The notes under the pieces: model-generated
The model's database searches: none
Told to the model about the DNA's origin: nothing
Seen by the model: only the letters and a program-made list of their open reading frames with translations
In this document: piece after piece, positions 27,779-39,500 of the stretch
How the letters are laid out: every line of letters begins with the position of its first letter
How positions within the stretch are numbered: position 1 is the stretch's first letter
Translations under genes and position numbers: made by a program
Assembly (NCBI GenBank): GCA_024305405.1
Contig: JAKNDB010000110.1
Span: 4,154,001-4,218,000 of the forward strand
Length of the DNA: 64,000 bases
Source: Dirofilaria immitis
Lineage: Eukaryota; Nematoda; Chromadorea; Rhabditida; Onchocercidae
Direction of reading: 5' to 3'

Positions 27779-30700
27779 CCTGGCAAATGCCTCTCCAAGG
27801 TGACCAAATCTTATCATCTGTTTTCTCCGTGGATTCGTTTTCAGAGTGTGACTGCCATGACTGAGAAAAAGTGTCATGTGATGGTATATCGGTTCCAAGA
27901 TCTGTTTCATTCTCTCGATTTGGTTTTTCGGGTAGTGCTGATGAAAATAGTTTCTTGTCATTTTCTGGAACTATTGTTATCTATATGTTTTAATTAAATT
28001 GATTAGTTAATTTTATTCACTTATTAATTAACGTTTCATTGGCATTTTTCTGTAATTTCTATGCCTCATATGAGAGATAAGTAAACTTAATTTCACTTAT
28101 ATGTTTGCAAAGACAGTAAAGAAATATACCTTTCATTTCAGGCTCTATTTTTGTATTGTTTGTGACATTTCTTCACTTCCATCAGTGCTCCGACACACTT
28201 TTGTAGATTGTAGCATTTCCGTCGTCTAATTCTTCTTTCACCAAGCCTTCTACATGGTGACCAATTGCTCCATTCTGAGAAATGATCTTCCTGAAAACAA
28301 ATTAGTTTTGCCTAGTTCTCTTACAGCAAAGGTAATTAAGCCTAAATGTTTCTAAAGTATATGAATTTTAAAATTCTTTGTAGTTCAGTTATAGAAAAAT
28401 GATGTGTTGAATTAAAAGAAATAGTCGAAACATGGAAAGGCAAGAAACATCGGATGAAAAGCATTTAGCTCGAGATTATTCAAGAACATTACAAGATGAA
28501 TTCGCTTCTTTAATGAATTCGCTTCTTTAAACTATCTCAGGCAAGTCATACCTAAAAATCTGAAGCGAATAAAATGAATAAACGCACATTTTTGAATTTG
28601 TCCAGTGTTATAATATTCAATCGCTTAACTGGTTTTTCTGCTTTAATTGCTTCATGAACTACTACTATTACTGAATTCGTCCTCTCTATGTGTTGATTTT
28701 CAACCTGAAGTAATGATGGCCTAACCCTTGAAGTTAGCGTGATTAGGGATTTAATCAGCTGATTGTGATAAAGCGAAGCGAAATTATAATCTCTAATTGT
28801 TTTTTTGACTTGTAAACAAAGTTAGACGAATAATTTAGGTGCATAGATACAATTGAATAACCATGAAATGTAATATTAAATAAAAATTAGCGAAAAGGAA
28901 AGAAAGTGACCTTCAGAGGCAAATGTTTTCCAATGCTATTTTTTTCATTTTCTCCTGATATGAATTCCTTCTTTATTTGCTGAAACATCACTGTTTTAAA
29001 TTCTGAGATGGTTTTTAAACAGAAATAAATTTATCCAAATCAGCATTATTATTGCTGTGATTCATGTCTCTACGGATTATGACATCCAGAAATTAAAAAA
29101 AAAGCTGTGATCAATTTTCAAGCTTAAAAATTACTATAAATACCAGAATTTATGATAGGTATATTTAATGCTCTATCTGCATTGCCATTAAATTGATGCA
29201 ATCGTATGTGATTATATCAATCAAGCATTTAGGTGCAGACGTATGATAGCAATGATAGTTTAGAAATGTTCAGGAATGACTGGAAGTTGACCTGTAACTT
29301 TGTTTGTTTCAGTAACTTAGGACGTTTGTCAAAGTTGAGAGTATCGCTTTCGGTTTTTATTCTTTTCAAATTACGCTCTGGGATTTTCGATATTTCTTTA
29401 GTGGTACTTAATGTTGTTACTTCCTCGAATAAAGCATGTCTTCCGAAATCTATCTCAAATGAGTTGTCGCTTTCTTCTTCGTAGTTATCATTATAAATGC
29501 GATCATTCAAGTAGTTCCGTTGTTTCAACATATTTTCTTTTATGGATGAATTAACAGCCGTACTTCGTGCTTCTTCTTCAACTTCTTTTCTTTCTCTTAT
29601 TGTTGTTATCTTCGCTGATAATTGTCCCCGAAATCATTGTTTCATCATTAACATCCTTCATATTTTTGTTCGTTGCGGTAAGCGATGATTCCATAGCTAA
29701 AAGGAAAATTTTTGGAAATACATCCTACCATTATTATTTAACTTAACGGTGCAATTTTTTAAATTTAAATTGATATCATTGCTGAAAATTGATTATTTAT
29801 TTATATAATGTAAAAGGTATATTGTTCAAAATGTTCGCAACCTGCCATTGTCGTTGCTCTTGCTACTGATTTTTCCAACAATTTTTGTTGTGCTAGTATT
29901 GTTGGACAACCATTTTGTATGTAAATAACCTTATCATTTTCTTCTCGGGCAAATGATATTGGTTGGGTCATTGCTGATTCAGTATTCGTTATGCATTCAC
30001 CCTCCATGTAGAAGTACATTGCCGACTGAAATATAATCGAAGTGTTAGAAGGCGCATTAGATTATGAAATACCCAGTGTCGTCTTAGAAACGTCATTTGA
30101 CCTGTACGTTATACATTGGTCACTGTTAATTAGTTAATTTAAATGCTTCCATGCATTCGGCACAAACAAAACAAATTTCAAAAATGCATTTTTCTTTATT
30201 CAACACTATTACATTTAAAATTTTTCGTTTTTTTCTATTTTTCTTCTTTTTTGAAGATATCCAATTTCTGAATGACATACTCTGCATTGAAAATTCTCGG
30301 TGAGGCATTGGTTGATACATTCTTCAATAGATCTTGCCATTGAAACATTTTTTGCATATCCAATGATGACTGATTGGTCTATCTTCAGAAATCGACTGTC
30401 TGCACATTCGATCGGTGCATCTTCTGTAATCCATTCTTATCAACTTCAACTGTAATCCCATTTTTTATTCATTTCCATACCATTGATATGGATTATCATT
30501 TACTTATTTATTGAAGCTAATATTGCCAAATCAGTATAAATGAAAGATGGATGAATTCATTTTTATAAATTTCCTAATAGTTTTAATTTCAAATAATTAA
30601 GATAATTATTGTTAGATATTGAAGTCCGTTGACTTTATCTACATATTATTATTAAATATTAATATATCTATATATATATATTAAATGAAAATGAAGGTGA

Positions 30701-32008
30701 AAACCGGGAAAAGACATTATGTACATGCTACAACAAATAATTAATTGCTGAAGATATTTTCAAGACGTCTGTCTTATTTTGAACCTTGAAATTAGTCTAA
30801 AATAATTGTCTCGTATTCCAGCAAATATTTACTCATTATTTACTAATTCGCAATCGATTTCCAAATAAATGGGAATGAAATTTAGCTAAATAAAATTTTT
30901 GTAAAAACTCTCGTTAACATAAATAACTTTACATATCAAAAATAAAGTGCAAGAAATGAAATTGATTGATCACTTAGGCAAAATTTCTCGAAGAGCCGTT
31001 TTCCTGGAGCAATCTCTGCTTTTAAGTCACCTTCTGGATAACTCTTGGATCGGAAAATTGTGCATACAAAGATTGCATGATCATAAACTACTGATGCACA
31101 CAATATTGTTCGGCCATTGTTATCCTGAAAAAAAAAAGCATTTATGAAAATTTTAGATGATTTCTCGTTCATAATATTGGGAAAAGAATTTGGAATAATG
31201 CATATTAGTTAGTTATTGTTGTAGAATAATATCTCTGCAAAATTTTGAATACAAATGGGATATTTGAATTGAATTTGACTAAATTGTTTTGATGAATTAT
31301 AGTAGTGAAAAGAGCAACAAAATCTGATGAAATAATAAATATTATTTAATGAAGTCTTTAAAGTGATAATTTTGGATGACTTACTCTGTTACTACTGCAC
31401 ATCTTCAAACAAACTTCTTCAGTAATATCCTCGTAGATTAAGAAACTGCTAGATACAAGACCTGTGTTGTCGGATACAGTAAAGGCAGTCAAACGATTTT
31501 CACAAAATGCTAAAATATATGACTAATTAATTTTATCGATGTTCACTATTTCATTATTTGCTATGATTGAAATATTTCTTTCAAATTAATTTCCAGAGAT
31601 TTCAAAACGAAGGAAGCAACTTAAGAAGGCAAGCTAACTGTTGCTGAGTACCATGACCTTGTTTTTAATAATATGAATTTTGAAAGCATATTCGATATAT
31701 TGGTTGATTTTATATAGAAGAATTTGAAATTTATCTAATTATATCTTAGTGAGCGAGACGGAACATGAAAGTTGTAAGGAAAATCAAGGCTCTACTATCA
31801 TTTTATGCTATGCCTCAAAATAGGCTGAAATATGAAATGCAATTCTGGAGATATAAATTTTTAAATTTATATGATTTCTACCTTCAATAGGAAACGAAGA
31901 ACCTTCTTGTACGTTTTCTGAATCTTTAGCTGTTTTGTCGGCATTAATTGAAATGAATGAAAAGAAAAGAGCAAAGGGAATGGAACTCAACACGTGCAAA
32001 TACCGCAT
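27779..32008 (-). CDS. Secreted PAN-domain / thrombospondin type 1 repeat protein, 3' end not resolved
   Basis: Predicted extracellular protein; function unknown. Exons (minus): 32008-31882, 31509-31385, 31124-30974, 30423-30281, 30025-29842, 29696 to about 29290, 28704-28592, 28290 to about 28126, ~27977-27779. Starts with an ATG and a clear signal peptide (MRYLHVLSSIPFALFF...SINA). A PAN/apple-like module (AFCENRLTAFTV, DITEEVCLKMC, then CASVVY, FEKFC) is followed by a second (IECADSRFLKI, SIEECINQCL, FQCRSAMYFYMEGEC). A low-complexity, acidic and Lys/Thr-rich linker follows. Then comes a TSP1 repeat opening FSEWSNWSPC with RRRKC and KKC, and a second WSPW..C start just before 27779. PAN modules bind protein or carbohydrate; TSP1 repeats bind matrix and glycans. 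Early splice phases all agree. The frame needs one base removed at 29586-29589 and probably one at 28159-28161; without the latter the protein stops at the end of the first TSP1. Exon ends in the linker are uncertain. Confidence 0.72.
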
Positions 32009-32209
32009 TAAAGCGTTACTACCAATGGATAGCTGAAGAGATTTGGATACGAAAGAATTCCTTGACGTGAAGGAGTAAAGAGCCTGGAAGACTGTGATGT
32101 TGGATGTGCAAACAAAGAGAAGTAGAAACAAAACAAGTGACAAGAGATCGTGAAGAAAGGTTTAAATGATAATGGGCAAAGCCTTAAACGGAGATCGTGG
32201 GATGTGTAT

Positions 32210-32471
32210 TACACTCCTACCATTCCTGCAGCATATAAATGTTTTGGGTCATCACCTAAATTTCTGCGACAGAATTTTGAATCGAACCGATTTTGAAATG
32301 AATTGAAATAACAACAACGGTCGCCATCCGGCAATTTTCCCGTTACTTTTCTACATTCCACTTTTGAGTGTACGTGAACCGAATCATCGCTACAGCTGCA
32401 ATTACAACTTCGATTGCCAATTATCGTCATTTTACCTGCTTCTTCCCGGTCTTGGATTTCGTCATTACTGA
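32210..32471 (-). CDS. Orphan Cys-rich exon (terminal exon of an unidentified gene?)
   Basis: An open minus-strand frame after a TTCTTCAG-type acceptor at about 32472 ends in a stop near 32210. It encodes a polar, Cys-rich segment with spacing CNCSCSDD ... VEC ... RCCYF ... FCRR and an internal ATG (MTIIGNRSC). Composition is protein-like and unlike the flanking non-coding DNA. It lies about 200 bp upstream of the PAN/TSP1 start codon and is separated from it by stops. It is either the last exon of another minus-strand gene or an alternative 5' exon. No family recognised. Confidence 0.35.
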
Positions 32472-34760
32472 AGAAGGGACTACATCCAAAAACATATTAC
32501 AACATCAATGATTCCCAATTTCATCACTACACAGTTTGCAAAACTATTTGAGAAATTGTAATCTCACATACATATGTTTATTTGTTCATGTATTTCCCGA
32601 AAATGATTAAATTTTTCAAATAATTTTCGTCATTCATACTCAAAAATTTCAAATCAGGGAGAAGAATAATATCAGAGTTAGTGTGATACAAAAATTTTTC
32701 ATTCTAATAAAGTGAACCTCAATCGAGATCCAGTCTTGAGACATCATTATAATGAAATGCGAAAGAATATTAAGTGTCCAGCATTTCGTTAACAATGCTC
32801 ACTTCATGACTATTACTACTAATACTACTACTACTACTACTAAGCAAACTTTGATCAACTTCGATTACAAAAGTCTGTTTTGTAGGCACTCCCAGATATT
32901 CGCGAACATGCAGAAATTGCATTTTGTACATGAATTTTGATAAATTAACAAATTCTAGTGATATTGTCGTTCCTATCAATGATATTATCAGTCAATATGG
33001 TACTATGAACGAATACTGATAGATGAATGCCAAAAATTCCCGGACTTACGCCTGAATTTTACAGAATGTCACATGCTTATTGATCAATATCGACAAAATA
33101 TCAGTAACAACATTAATTTTAGAACAATCGTACGTTCCTTATCAAAATCCATTTGGTTGTTTCAATCATGCCATATCGTTGGAAATTTTCATTTAATATT
33201 TCATAGAATTTTCGATGATCACTTTAAATTTAGTTGTTCATTGTTTCAGTCCCGAAATAGTTGATAATTTCTATAATGAAAATACATTAGAAAAATGTCG
33301 ACAAAACAATACCAAATCATAAAATATATATGTTTTTCTAGTGAAGTGCATTCAAACACAAGCATATAAAAACAACATTGATTATCGAAGATACTTTGAT
33401 ATTCAATTTCGTTAATTGGAAAATTTTTAAATTCAAAATTAATTATCCACCTGAACCAAAATTTTTACGATTAAATTTGGAACGTTGAAGGAAGCAAACA
33501 AAAACGCTTAAAATCAATAATTTTGATTAAATTTCGGCAAACTTTGATGGCGAGACTTAGATTTAGAATTTAGGAGCAATTTTTGATTCTTCTAGAGGAA
33601 AATGAAAAACTAAGCAAATTTTTCAGATGCTAACAAAGTGGCTTATACGAGTATCCTTTTTTTTCGCTTCTTCTTATTTTAAAAAGCTTTATTCAAGAAA
33701 AATGACATGTTAACAAAAAGACAACAATTTGAAAATTTTCCAAAATAAAAAGTGAATTCATTAATAAGCTAAACAAGGCTTGAACTATACGATAACTTCC
33801 TGTATTCAGAAAATATAATGACCTATTCAATGCAAGCCTAAACGTTATCACCAAATTAGCCGAGAAGATTATCGATTATTTAAAGATGAGTTTAGTTTTA
33901 TCAAAATTTATATTGACTAATTAAAATTAAAAATTGCAATCGAGGTTACGAGAACAATTATTAGTCACAACAGTGAGCCCCAACATCACATTAAATATTT
34001 CTCCTTTACAAGCAAAATTACTTGGAAGTTTACAGTATGGATAAAGCGCATCAAGCACATCTATATATCTCGAATACAGCATGCATCACCAACCCTTCCA
34101 CATCATCTCCCACTATCTCTCATTATATTTCAGTGTCAATTAAAAAAAATGTTAGTGGATTAAAACAACAGACCCCTGCTAGAATTTAGCAATTGCGATC
34201 TATACATTAGCTTTCTTCCTTTTAGCATTGCTTGTTGTAAGCTTCACCTTTAAATAAATTGAGTTTCATCATCAATTCTTCTGATAGCAAAATTTGCACG
34301 AAGGTAAAATAATAAGTGTAAATTACTAATGCAGCATATGAATAAAAAATAAAGATAAATTCTACATTCAAGTTCATTTAGAACATCGAAGCTGCAGTGC
34401 AGAATGCACCTGAGGAAACATTTCATGATCTGATATCACCGGAATCATCATATATCAAATCGACACCTCAATAACAGTTTCACACATCCCTCTCCCTTTC
34501 CATTGCTTGTTATGTATATAAATATGTCTATTAAGGATCATAATACTGCACACTGTTCACTTTAAACATCCTTAACAACAACAACAACAATAGTAATATC
34601 GCCAGCCATCCTGTTGAACTAGCATACATACATGCTTACATAAAAACCATAATTACATATATCAGAAAAGAAAAAACGGATGCATATTATAATGATTACA
34701 TATTATACATGAACAAAAATTCACAAAGATAATTTGATATTACGATCAGTAGCACAGTTA
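32472..34760. other. Intergenic, no gene recognised
   Basis: Contains a short (ACT)n run at about 32815-32841 coding for Ser on the minus strand, but no exon with supported boundaries. It should include the 3' UTR of the ICAP-1-like gene near 34760. Confidence 0.45.
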
Positions 34761-35460
34761 TCACTTAACGGCAGCATCAAATACCTCACTCAACTGCCTA
34801 CAAATATCATCAGCGTCCGCAATGGCACTGGTCTGAAATACATAACACTGCATACTCTTATTTAATGGCTTCTGTACCAAAAAACCACGCAAAATGACCG
34901 AAACCATTTTCATATGAAACACACTGCACAATATGGAATAATGCTATTCGATCCAGAACCATCCCATCGGATGCATCCGTTAACTGAAAAAAAACAGACG
35001 GAAGGAAATGGAAGGATCTAGCAGCTAAAAATGATTAAATTTGGATCCGCTAATTGACAATAAGAATCAAAAACTACTAGGATTGAAATTTAACTAGAAA
35101 TCTCAACATCGTACCGAATCTTGAGAAATCATCCAGATCATAACAACATAAAAAGCTAGTATATTAACGAATTCCACGCCAATTCTTTGTACTTTAAATA
35201 ATAGCTATATGTTGCTAAATACAAATTCTGGATACCTTGAGGCCATGTTTTGTAACATCAACAAAAACAAGTCTACATCTCGACCAATCACTCGGTAATT
35301 TACCCCACTGTTGAGCGCTTTCGATGCCATCGATCAACCGTTCTTCACTAGAACGTTGTTCATCCGAATTTTTCCCAGAGCAACCAAAATCAGCACCCAT
35401 CGATTTATCCAAAACACCAAGGTAATATAATTGTCGAGTGCAATCACTGTGATGCTGCAT
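34761..35460 (-). CDS. PTB-domain protein resembling ICAP-1 (integrin beta-1-binding protein 1)
   Basis: In vertebrates ICAP-1 binds the integrin beta-1 tail and KRIT1 through its PTB fold and tunes integrin activation. Two exons are visible: 35460-35236 and 34983-34761 (stop TGA). The PTB core begins YYLGVLDK and carries an ICAP-like segment ERLIDGIESAQQWGKLPSDW. It continues with a strand ending VTKHGLKLTD, then MVLDRIALFHIVQCVSYENG, QCYVFQTS, and the C-terminal helix ADADDICRQLSEVFDAA. The DxxxxAQxxGKLP segment, the HxLxxIIxxVxYxDG-like strand and the AxAICxxLSxxFD-like helix are shared with ICAP-1 more than with other PTB families as I remember them. One extra base at 34879-34884 must be removed to join the two halves of exon 2. 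The start ATG at 35460 gives a short N-terminus; a further Ser-rich 5' exon could lie in 35461-36551. Lies directly downstream of gex-3, same strand, about 1.1 kb apart. Confidence 0.72.
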
Positions 35461-36551
35461 TCCAGCATGGAATATATAGTATCCCGGGAATAAGTAAAAT
35501 TATGTATCCCTCGAAAGTTAAATGAAATCAGTATAACCGAAGCGACTTATCCACTTGAACTTTTCGGAAATAGGAAGCTATTTTATGCTCAAAATGTAAT
35601 AGCACTTGATCATCATAAATCCCTTACGAGTGATTCCAACGAATACCCTAGGGTTCCACAAACCAATTTATAGACAACTTTCTATCTTTGAAAACTCGAG
35701 ATTTTCTGTTCTTTTAAACGATATCCATTCCTCCTACTATTCGAAACGTTGTCAGACTGGTGACATTTATATGTATATACTAAACATAAGCGTAAGATGT
35801 AAAGCCACTGTGAAAGTACAGTATAAAATCAATGAATTCATCAATTTGAAAATAATTCATTTCACAAATTAAAAGATCACATTAAGAACTGACTCAGTTT
35901 AAATGGTACCACATTGCTACATGAAAAACAGCCATAACAATCTTCTCGCATGAAAAACACACTGCTTAAAAATATAAAACAGTGGGATTGGATATTGCCA
36001 ATTAAAAAGTGAAATACCAACCATTCATGGTACAGTTAAATAATACGACATATATTTACGAGAATACTGGAGAAAAATTTTAACTTCATAAGCTACATCC
36101 CTAATTCTGAAGCGAATTTATCTTACTGCAAATAATTTTATCACTTCGCGTCCTATTATAAAAATAGAACCTGAAGGAATGCAGAAACTCTCAGTCCTGC
36201 GAGTGAACATCAGCTTCTACCAAACGGTGATGATATAAAACCAAATATATATCGTGATATAAGTATAGAAATGGTGAAAGTTAACAATAGAACGTTTCGG
36301 TGATTAAACAAAACAAGGTATAGTAAAATACATTAATTGAGAATCATAAAAAAAAGCTCTGAATTTTTAAATTCAACATTCAACAACCACTAATTAAAGA
36401 CTTTTCATAACTTGAAAAAAGAAGGTAAATAGAAATAAAAGAAATACTCCTCAACTAAAAAGCATAAATTATGAAATCAAAAAAGTTAGGCGGAAAAATA
36501 AGGTAAACATATCAAGAAAATACAAAGACTGGATCAGCTATCAAGAAAATT
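35461..36551. other. Gap between gex-3 and the ICAP-1-like gene
   Basis: Should hold the gex-3 3' UTR and the promoter or a 5' exon of the ICAP-1-like gene. Spacing of about 1.1 kb is long for a nematode operon. No exon is supported here. Confidence 0.4.
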
Positions 36552-39500
36552 TCATTTCAATTCTTCCAGTTGATAGCAATATTGATATGAGGACCGGATA
36601 AGATTATATGGAAAGCAAGACTCCAGAAGATCAAATGATAAAAATGGACTATGTTTCACTAACTGAAAAATTATATAAATTGAGCAAAAATTATCCAAAG
36701 CAATTTTGAATGTCAAAAACTATCCTAGATGATTAATAATATAAGCGCAGTAGAGATGTTGCTTGAGCAGTCATCTTTTCATATTTTAATGTGATAAATC
36801 GAAGGTTTCAGGACGTATCAAAGTTCTTTTTCGTAGCCACGAAGAGTAAAAAAGATAAAATGATATCCCGGAATAATAATTTAAATAGTCTTACAATCTT
36901 ACGCACATATATTTTGAAAGATGATACAAATTTAGAATGATGCTGTGGAATCATAGGGATTCTCTTAAAATGTTTTACCTGATCAAGCACAACATAAACA
37001 AACTGTCGCGATTTTGCCATGTCCATATCGTTGCTATCCTCTGTCGTTCTTAAAAGACCACTCGATGCCAACTGAAAAGAAAAGGATGCCATAGGTTAAT
37101 GCTACGAGAGTGATGTACGCTTAAAATAAAGGTTGAAATAAACGTAATTTAATGTCTCACTAAAACAGAAAAAGATTTAGTGAAGAAACACGAAACTTTC
37201 AAGAAAGCAAAATTAAAAATTACTGCCAAAAATTCTTTCATCCTTTCAATAATATCATTACGTCCATGCAAACAAAATAATGCATTTGCAACTGTTGACA
37301 CTGCCAGAGCTATACATTGCAAATTATTTTTAGAGGCTGAAAGCAAATCAAAAGCGAAAATACTGTATAAAAGCTCACGTATTTTTCAAAATAATATTTC
37401 ACAAGTTAAGAAATACTTAATGAGACAGATAAAAAGGCAATCGTTTAGACTCATGTCTGATAAATCATCCCAGATTCACCGTAATGAGAATGTCAAAGGT
37501 TGTACTGGCTTGAAACAAATTTCTAATTATGAATTCAAAATAAAAACAGAAAAAACCTAGCAGCGAGGCACTGTACTGACTATTTTGTGTCAGTGCAAGT
37601 CGAGGTAAAGAAAGTGCAATAAAAACAAGTAAGAGACAAGACAAAGTATAATGTTCATCAGGTTCTGTTTGCTTCGTTTGAGCTCGAATGGCATGAACTA
37701 ATGCAATGTCCACATCCGTATTGATGCCAACAGCCATGCAAAGTTCCGACATCACCTGAAAGGTCTCATAAAAAATTTGAATAAACTTTTTATTGATTTA
37801 CCATCGTGCATAAGGCTTCAATTAGAAAACATCTATGGCGTAAAATGAAGTTTAATTTTATGAAGAGTTTTTTTTTGTACCAGAAAATCTAACATAGTAC
37901 GATGAGAGGCAAAACATCACCAGGTTTTATGCTATAATATGTGTATATGCATATGAGAACGAAATTTCCAGCATTCTAAGCCTAGAAAATGCACAAGCGT
38001 TTAAAAGAAATTTCATAAAATGTATTGCTCTTAGTTGTACACAAAATATATATTCTTTTCAAATATGATTTGGGTTTAAAATTATGCAAAATTACCAATA
38101 AATTATGTTCGTTAGAGGTATTATATAAATCATTCACAATCGACAACAAGAACGGTAAGCGACGTTTGAGCACATCATGCAGGGCGGCGTGTAAAAGAGA
38201 ACGAAATGATAGAATTTCACCAATAATAGTAACACGTTGTAATACCGATTCCATAGGTCCGTTTACCGAAATCTATAATTGTATATTCAATTATGAGTCA
38301 ATTACCAGTATTTAATCAATACAACTATCACAAATTTAAGTCTATCTCTATAAATCACAAAGAATTTATAAGACGTCCTAAACAATTTGATAGAAGTTTA
38401 GCGCTTCAATTAAGCCAATTAATATATGGAGTAGTGATAACTTTGATTCTCTTTCCTTTACTAGTATTTCTGCCTGAAAATACATATAAAAATCACTGCT
38501 ACAAAACTTAAAAATTTAAGATTCTTACTTGCTTTTTATCTTTATATCGCCACTCAACTGCAATAACAATTCGCGCATTTTTTCCGGTTTATCGAAACAG
38601 CTTCGCGCCAAGACTAAGGCATCCCGATGATCGTTAACAATTTTATTTAATTCAGTGATTTGACTTGCTACGTGCCATATCAATTTCTCACTCATGGTTT
38701 TTACACCATATGGTCCAAGAAGAAGAGACAAGGCTCTCAATTCTAAAATGAATTAATAATATTGAACATATTTTATTTTTATCACTTGGATACCACTGAA
38801 AAAATAATGGAACATTTTGTATCACTATTCGACCATTTTCAAATTGCAATCTGCTTGACACGGATTTTATGCTGTCTGAACACAATACGCTGGCAATTAT
38901 ATTTTGTTCTTTCAGCTTATACGGAATTTGTGATGTATTTAACTCGTGTTGTTTAAGCAATGAGTTTCTTTTCACTTTATAAACTGCTAATAAATGTTCA
39001 CTCAGCTTGCAGCAAACATTATAGCAATAAAAAGGTTGTAAAACAATAATAGAACTTATAAATTCAAATATTTTACCACGATTATCAGTGTACTGATCTG
39101 GGCTGAACGTTTGCTGATAGTCTGGATTTGCAATCAAAGCTGCGAAGTGAGGTGAAAACAATATTTGCCCTGTACTCATTCGACGAAGAACAACTTCGAG
39201 ATACCTGAAGGCGCATTGTGACATTTGAATGAGTTGTACAAACCTAAACCTGCACTCTTTAAATAATAAAACCACTGAACTAGAGCTTTCTTTCAACTCT
39301 CTAAAATAATCTATTTTTTTAATGCAAAATTTTCAACGCTTACCACTTTGTATAAATAGATGTTAATGTTTCATTTCCGTGATAGTCTTGGTACTGTGTT
39401 TGTTGTAAAAGTACGCTATTGAAAAGGCGAGTCACATCTAACGTTACTGGAAAAATAGTTTACGCATAATCACTATTGATCAATCTATTTTCAGTTTCAC

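Noticed and set aside
31808..32143. Longer N-terminus for the PAN/TSP1 protein from 32143
   Set aside because: That frame begins with TTG, with a stop just upstream; the ATG at 32006-32008 gives a textbook signal peptide and the right splice phase.
37180..37560. 126-residue plus-strand frame
   Set aside because: Antisense to gex-3 exons 37336-37224 and part of 37755-37557; no splice sites or family.
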